NCBI GenBank assembly: GCA_023374025.1
Contig: SIJG01000002.1
Location: forward strand, 278,998 to 342,997
Source of the DNA: Heterodera schachtii
Taxonomy: Eukaryota > Nematoda > Chromadorea > Rhabditida > Heteroderidae
Length of the DNA stretch: 64,000 nt
Direction of reading: 5' to 3'
Positions 21,063 to 33,900 of this stretch are shown in pieces. Each line of letters begins with the position of its first letter. The first letter of the stretch is position 1. Under the pieces are notes generated by a model that did not search any database, was not told where the DNA came from, and was given only the letters and a program-made list of their open reading frames with translations. Both the position numbers and the translations under genes were made by a program.

Positions 21063-23325
21063 TTTATTTATTTTTTCCGCCAAAAATGCAATAAACCATT
21101 TTTATTAACAGAAAAATGCTCTTTAATATTTATATTGAATTTTTGGGAGATTTAAAGGACTTTTTTTGCTTCTTTTGCAGGGCTGCCAATTGTCCTGATT
21201 TTATTTAATGATTTCATCAAAATCTTTTCATGTCATTTTACATCTTTTTTACCCTTTTTATATGATAAAAGGTCAACGAAAAAATCAATGTATTTGAATT
21301 GTTCAATTTATCATTTATTTTTTCAAATCAAAATGATGAACTGTTTAGGTTATAGATCATTTTTTAAATTCCGGCACTATGAGTGTTTCATATAATAAAT
21401 AAAAATAAATAATTAAATTAAATAACAATTTAAAAATGAATATTAATGACCATATCTTATAATAAATTATCAGGCAACCAAAATCAAGACCACAAATGTT
21501 CGGGAGGGTTGACAGTTAATATAAAATAAAAATATATAATAGTCAGAAATTAAATAAATTTACTAAAAAATAAATTAATTTTTATCCTTTTAGTATGTTT
21601 CTGAAACGAAAATATCAAGACCCATTTTTGTGATCCAAATAAAAGAAATTAAATCACATTAAAATATTCATTTAAAATGAGTTTACCATTTATTGTGTAA
21701 AAATAATTATTGAAAAAAGGAAATAAAAAAATAAATTTTTAAACAAAAACGAAAAAATTATTAATTTTAGCAAATAGAAAAATGAAAAAATCATCTTATA
21801 AAATAAATTTTACAACTCATTACTCAAAAAATGCACTCTCGCTCCACCTATCTAATTTTAAACGCAACTCAACGAGAATAAAGCAAAAAATCAAATATAA
21901 ATTGAAAGTTGGCACAAAATGTTTCAACTAAAATAAAATATATTTTTTAAAATTATTAATGATGATCCACAGCAAATTATAGCCGAAAATATAATAACAA
22001 ATATTTACTAAATATAAATCTTAAAATTACATAAAACAATTAAAGCAACTTAAATTGGCATCACAAAGAAGAAGAATAAAGGGAAGAACTAATCGAGAGT
22101 TAAAAAGAATAAAAAAATTGAGAAAAAAGAAGCAAATACAAACAAAAAACAATACAAAAAATAAATTTATTGAATTATAATATTCTTTGTGATTCATTGA
22201 GTCATACAAAATCAAATCAAAAATTTTTGAAAAAATTAAAGTGTTTGATATTTTTATAATTAATTGGATTTTCCTAATTGCCGTATTCTCTCGAATATTA
22301 GATCCCTCTTGATTAGAAGACCAAACATTTTTTTAAATCAAAGTAAACTTTTAATTTTGACTAAAATTATCTCTATTAGATTTATCACGGCTGTTTAGGT
22401 TTTTTTTTTTTTTGAAAAACAGAGTTTAGGATCTGACAAATTGGGATTTTAATCACGGTTTTGTATTTTTAATAATATTAACGAAAATACAGTAAAAATA
22501 AAACATTATTCAAAAAACCATAAATTTATATTTTTTAAAAATACATATACTCTGAGGAGCAAAGTCACAACAACTTTAAGAAGATATGAAAAATATGCAG
22601 AATAAACAAAAATAAAATAATTAAAAATATATAAAAATAAACTAATACTGTTAAAATAAACAAATTTAATTAAAAAATTTTAAATAATTTTAACTAAAAT
22701 AGAAAATTTTTATAATTTAATAATTTGAATAGTATGGTTATTTATGAATTTTCTAATTTAAATGCCTTCGGGTGAGCGAAGATGAATTACACCGTAGCTT
22801 CATAATAAAAACAATTAAAAAAAAATTATTTTCTAATTTAATACAAAGTGCCATCCGGAAAGTTGGCCAAAAGCAAATCGACCAATTGAACTCAGTGAAC
22901 GACGACAGGACAATATTTTATTGGCTAATAATTTTTCAAAGTTTATTAATGATAAAAACAAAAGAAAAATACATTATAAATATGAATATAATAGAAAATT
23001 AAACAAATTAAAAAAAAATTGAAAACATAAATTAAATTATTATACAAAGAAGAGAAGTAAAAAAAATATTTCTAAAAATATTCTTTTAAAAGAAATAAAA
23101 ACGAGTTGAAAAAAGAAAATTAATGCTAAAAAATAAATTACTAACAGAATATTATAAATTTATGGAAAACTAAGCGGAAATGCCATATTCTTTAAAATTA
23201 AACAATATTAAGATATGTAAATGAATATCATTTTAATTAAAAAATTGAGTTTTTCCATTAAGAAATTCAACACTGAACAATTTTGTGAGAAAAGAACACA
23301 TTTTTACCCCTTTAAGTATTAATGC
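21063..23325. other. AT-rich gene desert
   Basis: Overwhelmingly A/T, no credible exon. A small GC-richer island lies at 22766-22800 (GGTGAGCGAAGATG) and another at 22552-22576. The segment 22581-22735 is repeated, diverged, at 41083-41220. Confidence 0.6.
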
Positions 23326-23329
23326 ATGT

Positions 23330-23700
23330 GCCAATTTCGGTCTACCTCAGTTGGGCCCCAGCATGTTTTTGGACTAACTTTTTCTTTGTCAACCAAATTT
23401 AACAACTTTGGTATCATTCGAGAGTCCTTCAAATGCTCTATTAGCCTGCAAAATTACAAAAAAATTCGTCAATTTGGAAAAAATTTATGGCCAAAAAGGT
23501 TAGAAAATTTGGTTTTTTGAATTCTTCTGGGCATAACTTTTTTGAACCTTAACGAAATTTTTCAAAATTGTGCAGGCTAATAGTGGACACTTAATGCTTT
23601 CGAATGGTACCAAGAATGTTGGATTTGGTTGACAAAGAAAAAGTTATAGCCAAAAACCCGCTGGGGCCCAAACGTGCCGGGACCCAACTGAGCGGTTCCG
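23330..23700. mobile_element. foldback element, about 370 bp
   Basis: Arms pair across the centre: CAGTTGGGCCCCAGC (left) with GCTGGGGCCC..CAACTG (right), ACTTTTTCTTTGTCAACCAA with TTGGTTGACAAAGAAAAAGT, GGTATCATTCGA with TCGAATGGTACC, and CTATTAGCCTGCA with TGCAGGCTAATAG. A partial relative lies at 52430-52640. Confidence 0.75.
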
Positions 23701-24690
23701 GCCAATTCTTTAATAAAAAATATACAAAATAATTAACATAAATTTAAACTTAAATATTTGTTTGTTTCTTTCAATTTAACATTAATAATAAAACCAAAAA
23801 CATTTAGACAAAAAATAAATTTGACTTAGAATATGTGATGCAACAGAACATTAAATTTCTTTATGAAGCAATAAATTTATTTTTTGAGACGAATTTTATG
23901 GGCTGAACTGTCTAAAAAAAAGAAATAATTTCTCAAAAATTGAGTCATCCAAATTAGAGTTTTTGTGCTTTTTCCGAGTTAAGCAGTTTGGGTGAATGAA
24001 ATCTCGAAAAATTCTTATAAACTTTTCACAAAAAAAAAATTCGTTTTTCAAGTCAATTTGGGGTGCTAAAATATTATTGACTTTATATAATCCTTAAAGA
24101 GGGATAACTTTTTCTCTCATTTTTTTTGACAGTTCAGCCGGAAATTTCAGTCCTCAAAAGCAATAAATTTTATTAATTTAAACAAAAATAAAATTTAAAA
24201 GAACATGGACACTGAAATAAATTTATTATTGTGAAAATCCTATTTGATAAATGTAATAAATTAATAACATAAATTTTTTAAATAATTAAATAAATAAGAA
24301 ATATTATTAAATGATTATTAGAAAATGTTATTTCCAATAGTGTATAGCAAAATAAAGAAGCAGACAAAAAATACTTGGATTTTTGGGACGACACAAGAAA
24401 ATAAATAATATTTAATATCATGTAAAATTTAAAACCGAATATAAATTATTTAAAATTAGAAAAATATAAAGAAATGAATATATTATGTTATCAAAGAAGC
24501 AAAATAATATATTCTATTTAAATGAATAGTAATTTAAAAGAAAAGTAAAATAATTTGTTTCTATCATTATGAACAAATAATCACAGCTAAATCGTTTATC
24601 ATAAGAAACACCTGAAAACAATTGCACTCAAACCGAACAAAAATTCAGCCAATCACCGGCAGCAGCAACAAAATAGCATTTCTGCTTTAA
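23701..24690. repeat. AT-rich stretch with a decayed foldback
   Basis: GGGCTGAACTGTC at 23900 pairs with GACAGTTCAGCC at 24130, with AAGCAATAAATTTATT outside both. Fragments of the same unit occur at 26680-26770 and 28410-28500. No gene. Confidence 0.45.
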
Positions 24691-24970
24691 AATTTTTTGA
24701 TTTCCGAAGGTTTTTAGTGCATATAAATGCATATTTTGGGGGTTTTCCATAATAAATGCATTTTTGCCATTTTCGTTTTTACAGCATATTTCTGTCATTT
24801 TTGGCAAATTTTCATTTGTGAATTTTTCACAATTTTAGCATTTTTTGAGTGTTTAAAACCATTTTTGGCAGTTTTAAAGCATGCTTTTTGTGCATATTTG
24901 GAAATTTTTCAGGTTTTTATGGTATATTTGGGGGATTTTAATGCATGCGCATATTTTTTGTGTATGTAAC
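24691..24970. repeat. TGCATATTT word-rich block
   Basis: AATGCATATTTT, GCATATTT and TTTTGGGGGTTTT-like words recur across 280 bp, similar to 49600-49680 and 53390-53480. It looks like the subterminal part of a word-rich miniature element without clear ends. Confidence 0.4.
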
Positions 24971-26799
24971 TTATAATCTTAATAATTATTAATAATTTGT
25001 AAAATAATCGGTTAGAATTGGGGATTAAACAAAATTAACTATTGAATTTAATAGACACAGCCGAATAAATCCATAAAAAACAAAAAGAATAAATATAAAA
25101 GATGAGATCAAACCGAAATTAAACATTAAATTTAATTAAAATCTAAAAACCGCAGAAAATATAAATTATTTTAATGCAATTTTATGTAAAAATATCAATT
25201 TATAATTTATTGTTTAATTAATATTAAGTATAAAACGGAACCAAAACAAATTCCAATAAAACAGAAAAATAAAATTATAATATAAATAAAATTCAAATAG
25301 TTATTAAATTAATTTTTAAAGAGCAGTTCCATAGAATCAAGTTTGAAAAAACATAATCGACATCGATTTAAATAAAAATAATTTATTTATTTTTTTATTA
25401 ATAAAATAAATGAAAATAAGTTACTTATTTAATGAAGAATAATGTAAAATAAAATATAGCACGAATAAATAATGTTTTAAAATTTAAATAAAAAATACTT
25501 TTATTATTAAAAAGTGAATAATATAAATTAAGTTTAAATAAACTTAGGAGCGTTTCTTGGAGTCTATTTTAAATATTTTTTTTAATTAAAAACGAAGAAA
25601 GCATTATAATTTAAATTTAATGAACAATAAATGATATCATAATTCTTAAATTTTTATAATTAAAAGGAAATACACCAAGTGAAAAAGTGTCAAAACAAAT
25701 GATAAGAAAATAATTATTATTTAAAACTGATTATAATATAATAAATTTAATTATTTAAAAATAAATTTGATTTAAAAAAAATTTATTTAAGCCAAAAATA
25801 AATTATGTGAATAAAAAGAAATCTATTACATATGAATATAACAAAAATACAATTTAAGAAATATAATATAATAAAATTTAATCAATTCTAAAAATTAAAA
25901 AAACTGCTTATTAATGACAATTCATAATTTAATAAATTAAAATTTAGTAGGATTAGCATTTTTAACAAATTTAATAACCATATAATAAATATTTAAATAT
26001 ATTTGACAAAAAACAAATATAATTAAAGTGTTTGGTGTAGAAGAAGAGTAGCAAGAATAAGCATTAAGCAGGAGTTATATATAAATAAAAACTTTATATT
26101 CCCAAATAAATAATTAAAAAAGTGAAAATTTTTAACTAAAAAGTTTCTAAATTTTTCTCACCTCCAATCTATGATAAAATTGAAATTTTAAACCTTAAAA
26201 AAGATTAAAAATAACAATTTAAGAAAAGCAAAGAATTGATTTATGTATCAAAAAATGATTATAATTTATGTCAAAGAAATGGAAAAAGTTTATAAAATTA
26301 ATAATTAATTTTTTAAAACACACCAACATTGAACAATTCAGTATCAATTATTTAACAAAACACAAAATTATTTGACTTAAAATTATAAATTTTTAGTAAG
26401 AAATTGCCTAAAAGAACTAAAATGTGATTCTAAAAAAACCTAAATTATTTATTTATATTTTTAAATATTTGTTTTCTTATATAAAACGTAGCCCAATAAA
26501 AGTACAAAACAATAAAATTCGTAAAATGATTTGTTTTAATTGCAAAATAAAACAATTAAAGGATTATATAATAAATAAAAAAAAATCTTCTCAACATTGA
26601 ATTATTCTGTGAGAAAATAACATTTTTACCTCTTTTAAACTATTAAAATAATTTTGAAAATTCATATAATATGATAACTTTTTTTAACAGTTTAGCCGAA
26701 AATATTGGTCCTCAAAATTTATTATGGTAAGAGATGATTAAAAAAAATAAATAATTTCTCATAATTTAAATAAATCAATCTAAAAAACTGAAAAAAATT
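24971..26799. other. AT-rich gene desert
   Basis: Almost pure A/T with AAATTAAATAA runs. 26590-26800 resembles 23265-23320 and 37075-37190, part of a diverged repeat. No exon, RNA gene or element boundary supported. Confidence 0.55.
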
Positions 26800-27584
26800 T
26801 TTTTAAAAATATGTTCTATTTTTAAATGATCATCTTCAATTTACAACTAAAATGGTACGCCAGGGAATATAAATAACATTAAAAAGTATCAATTGCTTAC
26901 TCTTCTTTTCAGCTTGGAGTAATTATTTTAAAATAGCAGCATTTAATTATAAAAAATATCAATTGCTTACTCTTCTTTTCAGCTTGGAGTAATTATTTTA
27001 AAATAGCAGCATTTAATTACATATCTTAAAAGGAATAAACGGATGTTCAATAGAGAAAAGTATTTTTTTAATTAAAACTAAATTAAAATTAATTGGGAAT
27101 TAAATAAAAACTAAATAATTACACTAAAATTAAAAAATTGGTTAATAAACAATTTATATATATATATATATATATTAATATAATTTAATTCCTTGTTTAC
27201 ATTATGTTATTAAATGAATAATTGAAAATATTGTCTCGAAATATTTACATCAGTGTCTTTTTAATCACAATTTATAACCCTAACTGAACTTGTAATTGAA
27301 CAAAATTCAACAAATAAACCAACAAAAACAACAACATTCTTAATTTGACAAAGCTAACTAATTTTATAAGAAACAAATAAAAAATTTATGAAAAAATTAA
27401 AAATCTATAAAATGCTCAACAAAAACAATGCGACAAAGATAATTCTATCGGTAATTTATTACAGAATTTCATTAATTAGCAGAACAGACAAAAAAGGACA
27501 GTCGAAAAACAACAGAAATACATTATTTTTTGAGAATTTATAAAAATTTCTTATGAAAATTATAAAAAAACTAATATTCGATTT
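26800..27584. repeat. duplicated segment, copy A (carries the empty insertion site)
   Basis: Closely matches 37185-37244 plus 38162-38814, the flanks of the hAT-like element at 37245. The site GCCAGGGA occurs once here (26859-26866) with no element. This copy also has a 70-bp tandem duplication (26881-26950 and 26951-27020) that is single in the other copy. A (TA)n run occurs in both copies. Confidence 0.85.
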
Positions 27585-29003
27585 TTTAATGGATTTTATA
27601 AATGAAATTAAAAGTTTACCATTAAAATTGAAATTCAGCCAATCATCGACATACAATAAAAATTGATTTGTTTTTATAAATCATCATAAAAACAATATTT
27701 TTTAAAATAATAAATAATTAAACTAAACAAAAAAAGAAATGGCAAAAATTATGCCTAAAAATACAATTAAAAATGTGAGAAAAAGAAAAAAGAAAATTAA
27801 TTTTCTTACCTTAATATGTATGACATAATATTGTAATTGAAATATTAAAAAGTGAAATAATGATATATATAATTGGTAATATTAATTAATTATTCGACAG
27901 ATAAATATGGCCGAGAAAAACTCGGCGATAGCATGCATTATTAAATAAAAACAATAAATTAAAATAATCAAATAATTCAACAAATATAAATAAAATAAAA
28001 TAATTTTTACTTTTCTATTTTTTGAATGATCTTTCTTTATTTAATTACAGAGTGTCATTAATTAGCTGAAGCGATAAAAAGAATATGCACAAAATTAATA
28101 GCAAAAAAATAAACAAAATAACAAATCCAACAAAAATTAATACAATTTTTAAACATAAACAAATAATTATTACCAAATACAAATATTAAAAAAAATGATA
28201 TTTGTGTATTAATTATTTTTTTTACCTCAATAAAAGTTTAAAAATGAAAATTTTAGCTCTTGTCAGCAAAAATAGTTTCCACGAGCCGCAACATGAAATT
28301 AAACAACAAATAATATGTAGTTTTAAAAAATATTGGGTAATTTTAAAGAAACAATTAACAATATTGAATATTTGAGTTGGATTTTAATAATATTAAATTA
28401 GATTTTTACAATTTACAAAATTCGTTTTTCAAGTCAATTTGTAAATTTATCGCTTCATAAAGAAATTAATGTTCTGTTGCATCACAGAGTCTGTCAAATT
28501 TATTTTTTATCCAAATATTTTGGTTTTAACTGACATTTGAAAATAATTATGTCAAGATTAAGACTCCATGTTTAAAAAAAATATATTTGAACATAATAAT
28601 TAGTAAAATAGTCAGCGGATGTTTGATAAAAAAATAAAATAAAAAGAAATTATCACTTAAAATATGTATAATCAACACAAAATTCATTTCTTATAAAGCC
28701 TCATAAGAAAGGAAATTCATTAATAATGGAAGCATTAATTAAATTGTATTTTTTTGGAATTTTCATAACAAAGCTCGAAAAATATGTGCTTAAAACCAAA
28801 CATTTTCAGGAAATGCATTCATAGAGCCAAAAAATTTGAAATTATTTGAAATTTTTAGTAAAATTTCGTAAAATAAATTTATTTCTAATAATTTTTTGGT
28901 AACTTTATTCATATTTCAGTTTTTTGGTCCATTTTAGTATATTTTTCGGGAACTTTTCATCCATATTTTTGCATAAATCTCTATTAATTATGGTCAATTA
29001 AAA
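27585..29003. other. AT-rich gene desert
   Basis: No credible exon. 28040-28320 is repeated, diverged, at 40465-40720, sharing ATTAATTAGCTGAAGCGAT and TTTCCACGAGCCGC. GC-richer islands at 27905-27935 and 28255-28295. Confidence 0.55.
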
Positions 29004-29400
29004 TTGGTTGTTTTATCAAATTCCTTGTTTTCTCCTGCTTTGTCCATTCTCTACTCACCAAATACCATTTCCCTGCTTCTTTTTATTCAAATTTTTAAAA
29101 GATTTGTCACTTTCGCCCCCGAAGGATTTGTCTGTTTTTCTCTGATCTCACTTAACTTTTCCACCATTTTTCTCTTCCTCTATTCCATCTTCGCTTTTTC
29201 CTTCTCTGCTGCTCTCTCTCTTTTCCCCGCTTTTTCCCCTCCCCCGTCACTTTTTTCTCCCCTCCGCCGTTCGTTTTGTTTGTCCACCTGCAAAATTTGA
29301 ACAAATATTTGAATTTTCAAAGAGAATTTTTGCCCGTCTTTTTGCATTTTAATGGGCTTTATTCCTTAATGACCCCTCCCCCCCCCCCCCCCCCCCAATT
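29004..29400. other. pyrimidine-rich tract and C homopolymer
   Basis: From about 29030 to 29290 the plus strand is mostly C and T, giving a 98-residue frame of Ser, Leu, Phe and Pro that reflects composition rather than a gene. A run of about 20 C follows near 29379-29397. Confidence 0.5.
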
Positions 29401-30888
29401 TCCCCATTCCTTCGACGATTCGTTTTAAAAATATTGTCCCAAAGTTTGTGCCATTATTATTTTCTTAATTTTCTGCATGTTTAATCAAATATTTTCCAAC
29501 AACCAATCATAAATTTTTTGGGAAGCCTGACTTTGAATTCAGAAAAAATCCCTCATCTCATTTTAATTTTTTTAGTGTAATAACCAAGGGGGGGGGGAGC
29601 AATTGCCTCCCCAATGAACAACATTTGTAAGAATGAAACAGAATTTTTTTTTGTGAATTTTAGAAAATCCATCAATAATCTGTCATTTGGGCAGAATGCC
29701 AATAATTATTTTTTGGCTAAATTCAAGGGCTTAGCGAGAAGAGTAAAAACGCATAACCAAGCGAATACTCACGGTTTATATATAATTACAACAATCCCGA
29801 ATGAATTGCGGGATTAATCCCTGTTGAATCCCTTCTCGCAAAAATTTTGAGTTCCAATCTTTCAGAGAGAGCCGCAAATTTGAAATTTCGGGCTATATTC
29901 TTTATCCCATTTGAGTTTTACTTTTGTTTTTCCTTTTCCTCTGTATTATTTAATTTAATTAAAAACATTAAAAATTGTCAAAAAGAATGCAAATTGAAAA
30001 TAGTAATTAAAATTAAATAGTTATTTTGTATAAAAAAATTTAATATGATCTCTAGTGAGCGAGGACGAAAAAGTTTTCGCAAGCTCATGAAATTAAACAA
30101 CAAATCATAATTTAAAAAATAAAATAAATTTGCAATAGTCATTAAAAAACTGATATTTCCTAAAGCAGTGATATGTCTGTAAAAAAAAGCAGAATCAATT
30201 TGAAATTAAATGATTAACTACATAAAGACTCAAAATTAAATGAAAATGAAATAATTACAAAATAATTATGTAAATGACTTATTCAATTATGCCTTTGATA
30301 TTACCATAATTAATGAATTTTAAATATCCAACAATTTAAAATTACCCACGATAAAAGTAAAAAAGTTTGAAATTAAATTAAAATAACATTAAATACACCA
30401 AAATATTATTGAATTTAAAACAAAATTAAGGATTAAAGCAGCACCTTTACAAATAGAAATGGGAAAACTCTGTTGATAAATGTACATTTTAAACTTAAAT
30501 AATTAATGAATTTGAATACCCATCAAACAATCCAAAAAAAGAAAGAAAGAAATAATTTAATATAAAAATAATAAACAGAGAATTTAAGAATATTTAAAAG
30601 TCAGCCAATCAATTCAACATAACAGGAAAAAAATGAAAGGTTAAAAAACTTTTTTTTTTGAGAATTCAGAGAAATTTCTTATGAAATTCAAAAAAGTCAA
30701 ATCGATTTTTTAATCAATTTTAAAATTTAAAAGCTTAACAATAGGCATAAAATTTTTATATTTTTTACATATTTTTGAATTTTTAAATATTTCTTACATA
30801 AAAAAATTAGCCAAAGAAATAAGTCAACAAAACAAAAAAACTAATAAGAATAATTCTTTAGGCCGAAAGAAATAAACAAGCTTAAGTC
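29401..30888. other. AT-rich desert with GCGGGATT fragment
   Basis: 29577-29600 has a TAACCAAGGGGGG end like that at 1540. 29795-29840 has TTGCGGGATTAATCCC words related to 47320-47420. 30054-30090 is a GC-richer island. No gene. Confidence 0.45.
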
Positions 30889-30944
30889 TGTTGTGACTGG
30901 GATGTAGTCCACTTGGCCAAGTGGACTACATCCCAGTCACAACA
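30889..30944. repeat. perfect 56-bp palindrome without spacer
   Basis: The left half is TGTTGTGACTGGGATG followed by TAGTCCACTTGG, mirrored exactly around the TTGGCCAA centre (between 30916 and 30917). It is about half GC inside DNA that is otherwise mostly A/T. Function unknown; could be a tiny foldback unit or an artefact of hairpin replication or assembly. Confidence 0.92.
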
Positions 30945-33900
30945 AAGTCGAAAATGAGAAAAAGATAAAAATAGCAAGATATGAAATTGCTAATTATATA
31001 ATTATAACAAAAATAAAATAAATTTTTATGAAATTAAAAACAATTATAAATAAGTCTAAAAAGAAATTTTAGGGTTCAAAAAGGAAAATTATTAAATAAA
31101 TTATTTTGTATTTACAAAAGCATATTTGTTTAATATAATGAAAAACCAATTATCAGATTTTTCACTATACATAATATTTCGATTATTTTGTTGAGACTTT
31201 TTAATTGATTTTGTTAAAATTTTTTTCATTAATTTGCATTTTCAATTTATTTAAAAAAAAAATTAAATTACAAGTTGAAGCCCGGGAAAACGAGGGTTAA
31301 GAACATTTTCCTAACCAACATAATCATCCAAATAAATTATTTTAAGAAGCAAATAAAATTTAATTAAAAAATTAATAATCGCAGAAAATACAGAAAATGG
31401 AAGTTTATAATTTAAAAAAGAATATTTTTAACACATCAACAGCTTATATAATAAAAAGCAAATAAAAAATCCAATTCAATGTGGTAATAAAAAAATATAT
31501 TAAAGTTTTTAAAAAGAAATTTAAATTAAAAAACGAGGAGGAGGGATGAAAAAAAAAAACAAAATTCCGTACTCTTGCAAAATTTAGAAACAAAATAAAT
31601 CAAAAAGTATTTATTAAATTAAATAAATATTTGTTCATTTATTTTTTTCATCATAAAAAATGTTTTTTGCAATATTTAAATATTTAAGCTTTTAAAAATG
31701 GAAATAATTGAAATGCTAAACAAATTTGAGTAAAAAAATAACATTATGAGTTCAGAGAACAATTAATTAAAAAAAGAACTTTAAATATTACAGCAAAAAA
31801 GTCATTTTGTTTTTTTGCCTATTAGGGGTCATTCAGTCAAATAAAATAATGAATAAATTATAATATACCTATTTTATATATTTAAAATACTATAACTACT
31901 CTTTTTTTTTATCCTTATAATGATTCAGAATGAAGATAAAATTTTTTTGTGTTATTTCATATTTATAGTTGATAAATTTAAAAAAATGTATTTTAAGCCA
32001 CATAAATATAAATAATAAACAGAGAACCGAAGATTAAAAATAAAAAATCACTCACAGAGTCGAAAAAAATGAAATTTCCCTTTATTAATGAATATTCACT
32101 TTTTTATGGAAAAAATCCATACAATTAAATATAAATTAAATAGCAACTTAAAAAGTTAAAAAAAAATTCTTTGAGTCGAATAAATAATAGTTAATTATCT
32201 CAAGGAGAAAAAGAAAAAATAATTAAAAAATAAATTATATTTAGTAAATTATTTTGGAAATTATATATTATTTAAAAAAAAAGTGGTATGTGGTAATTGG
32301 TGGCACTTTTTTTAGTAAATTTGTTCAAAAATTTTAAAGCGTGTTCTCGGTCGTTCCATGTGTTATAAAATTCATTGAAATTTAAAAATTGGCACAGAAG
32401 TGTGTCATTTAAATAAAAAATAAAAATAATAATTTTCAAAGTTTATTAATGCTAAAAAATAAAAGAAAATGGTTACCTAACTATGAATTAGAATAGATAA
32501 ATTCAATAATTTCTCAAACTTGAATAAATTAATATTAAAAATATAAATTAATTTATAATGTAATTTAATCCTAATAATATAAATAAATAAGTGATTAAGC
32601 AATAAATTATTACGTATTATTTTTTCAAAAATATAATTTATATTGTAATCAATTTTTATGACAAATATTTTAATAAATAATAAAAATAAAAATAATTTTC
32701 TTATCGAATCTAGTAAGAAAATTGCTAAAATATAACTTTAATTATTAGATAATTAAAATTAAAAGGCAGACTTTGCCGCTGGATGGGTACAAACCTAATT
32801 ATAATTACGAAAAGTATTAATTTTAATAATTTTAGAATTTTCTGGTATATTGTTATGAATTTTAAAAATGATGGAAAAAAGAAATAAATCAATAAATAAA
32901 GATGACTTTGAGAAATTACCATTTAAAATATGTTAGTGCATTAATTGTTTTTTGAAAAAGGAAATAGTAGAAGTGTTTGGTGCAGATGTGCTGAATGCAT
33001 GAGTTTAAAAATAAATAATTGCGATATTCAAAATTTAAATAATTTAACAAAGTCTTATTATTTAATGGAAATAATTTTTGAAATAGCAAAAAAAATTTAA
33101 AAAAATAATAAAAGTACAAAATAAATATAAAAATAAAAAATAAAACAGAATAAAGTTTTTAATGGATAAATTAAAAACAAATTACTTTATGGAAATTCTC
33201 AGGGATATGGTTTGGCCATCTTTTCGTGAATTTGCCCATTTTTTAATCTTCCCCATTTTTACACTTTTTTTTTTGAATATTTATGATTTTTTTTGACAAA
33301 ATTTATGAAATCCATTTCTAATATTGATTTACTTCGCATTTTTCTTTTTTGGCTCTAAGGCCATCTTTTGCAATTTTGGGGTAGCATCCCTCTGCTGATT
33401 TTAAACGAAATAATTACAAAATAAATGACCTTAAAAATAAAAAAGATAATTTAAATTATTAATTGATATAGGTAAGCAGAAACAAAGTTAATTAATTTAA
33501 ATATTAAAACATTATTTCACCAATGAACATTTTAACAAACATTTTAATATGCGCTAAAGTGAACAATAAAATAATTTATATTTAATAAAGACATACATTA
33601 AGTTTTTAAAAAATAAAATTAAAAGAAAAAACTCAAGGTCCATTAGTTTTTAAGATTTAGCAAAAAAAAAAAAAGATTTAAAATATTTTGTATAAATTAA
33701 ATAAATAATTATTTGCAGAATTTTTTTTAGCTTTTTTGTTAATATATGAATGTTTTTGCAAATATTAATATTTAAACTTCTAAAAATGAAATAATCAAAA
33801 AACTTAAAATATTATATAAAAGGAAATGAAAAGGGATTAAAAAAATATTTTAATTATTTAACATTAAATGAACAATAAAATGATAGAAGAAAATGAAAGA

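Noticed and set aside
29004..29300. 98-residue hydrophobic protein
   Set aside because: Frame arises from a pyrimidine tract; no start context, splice sites or family.
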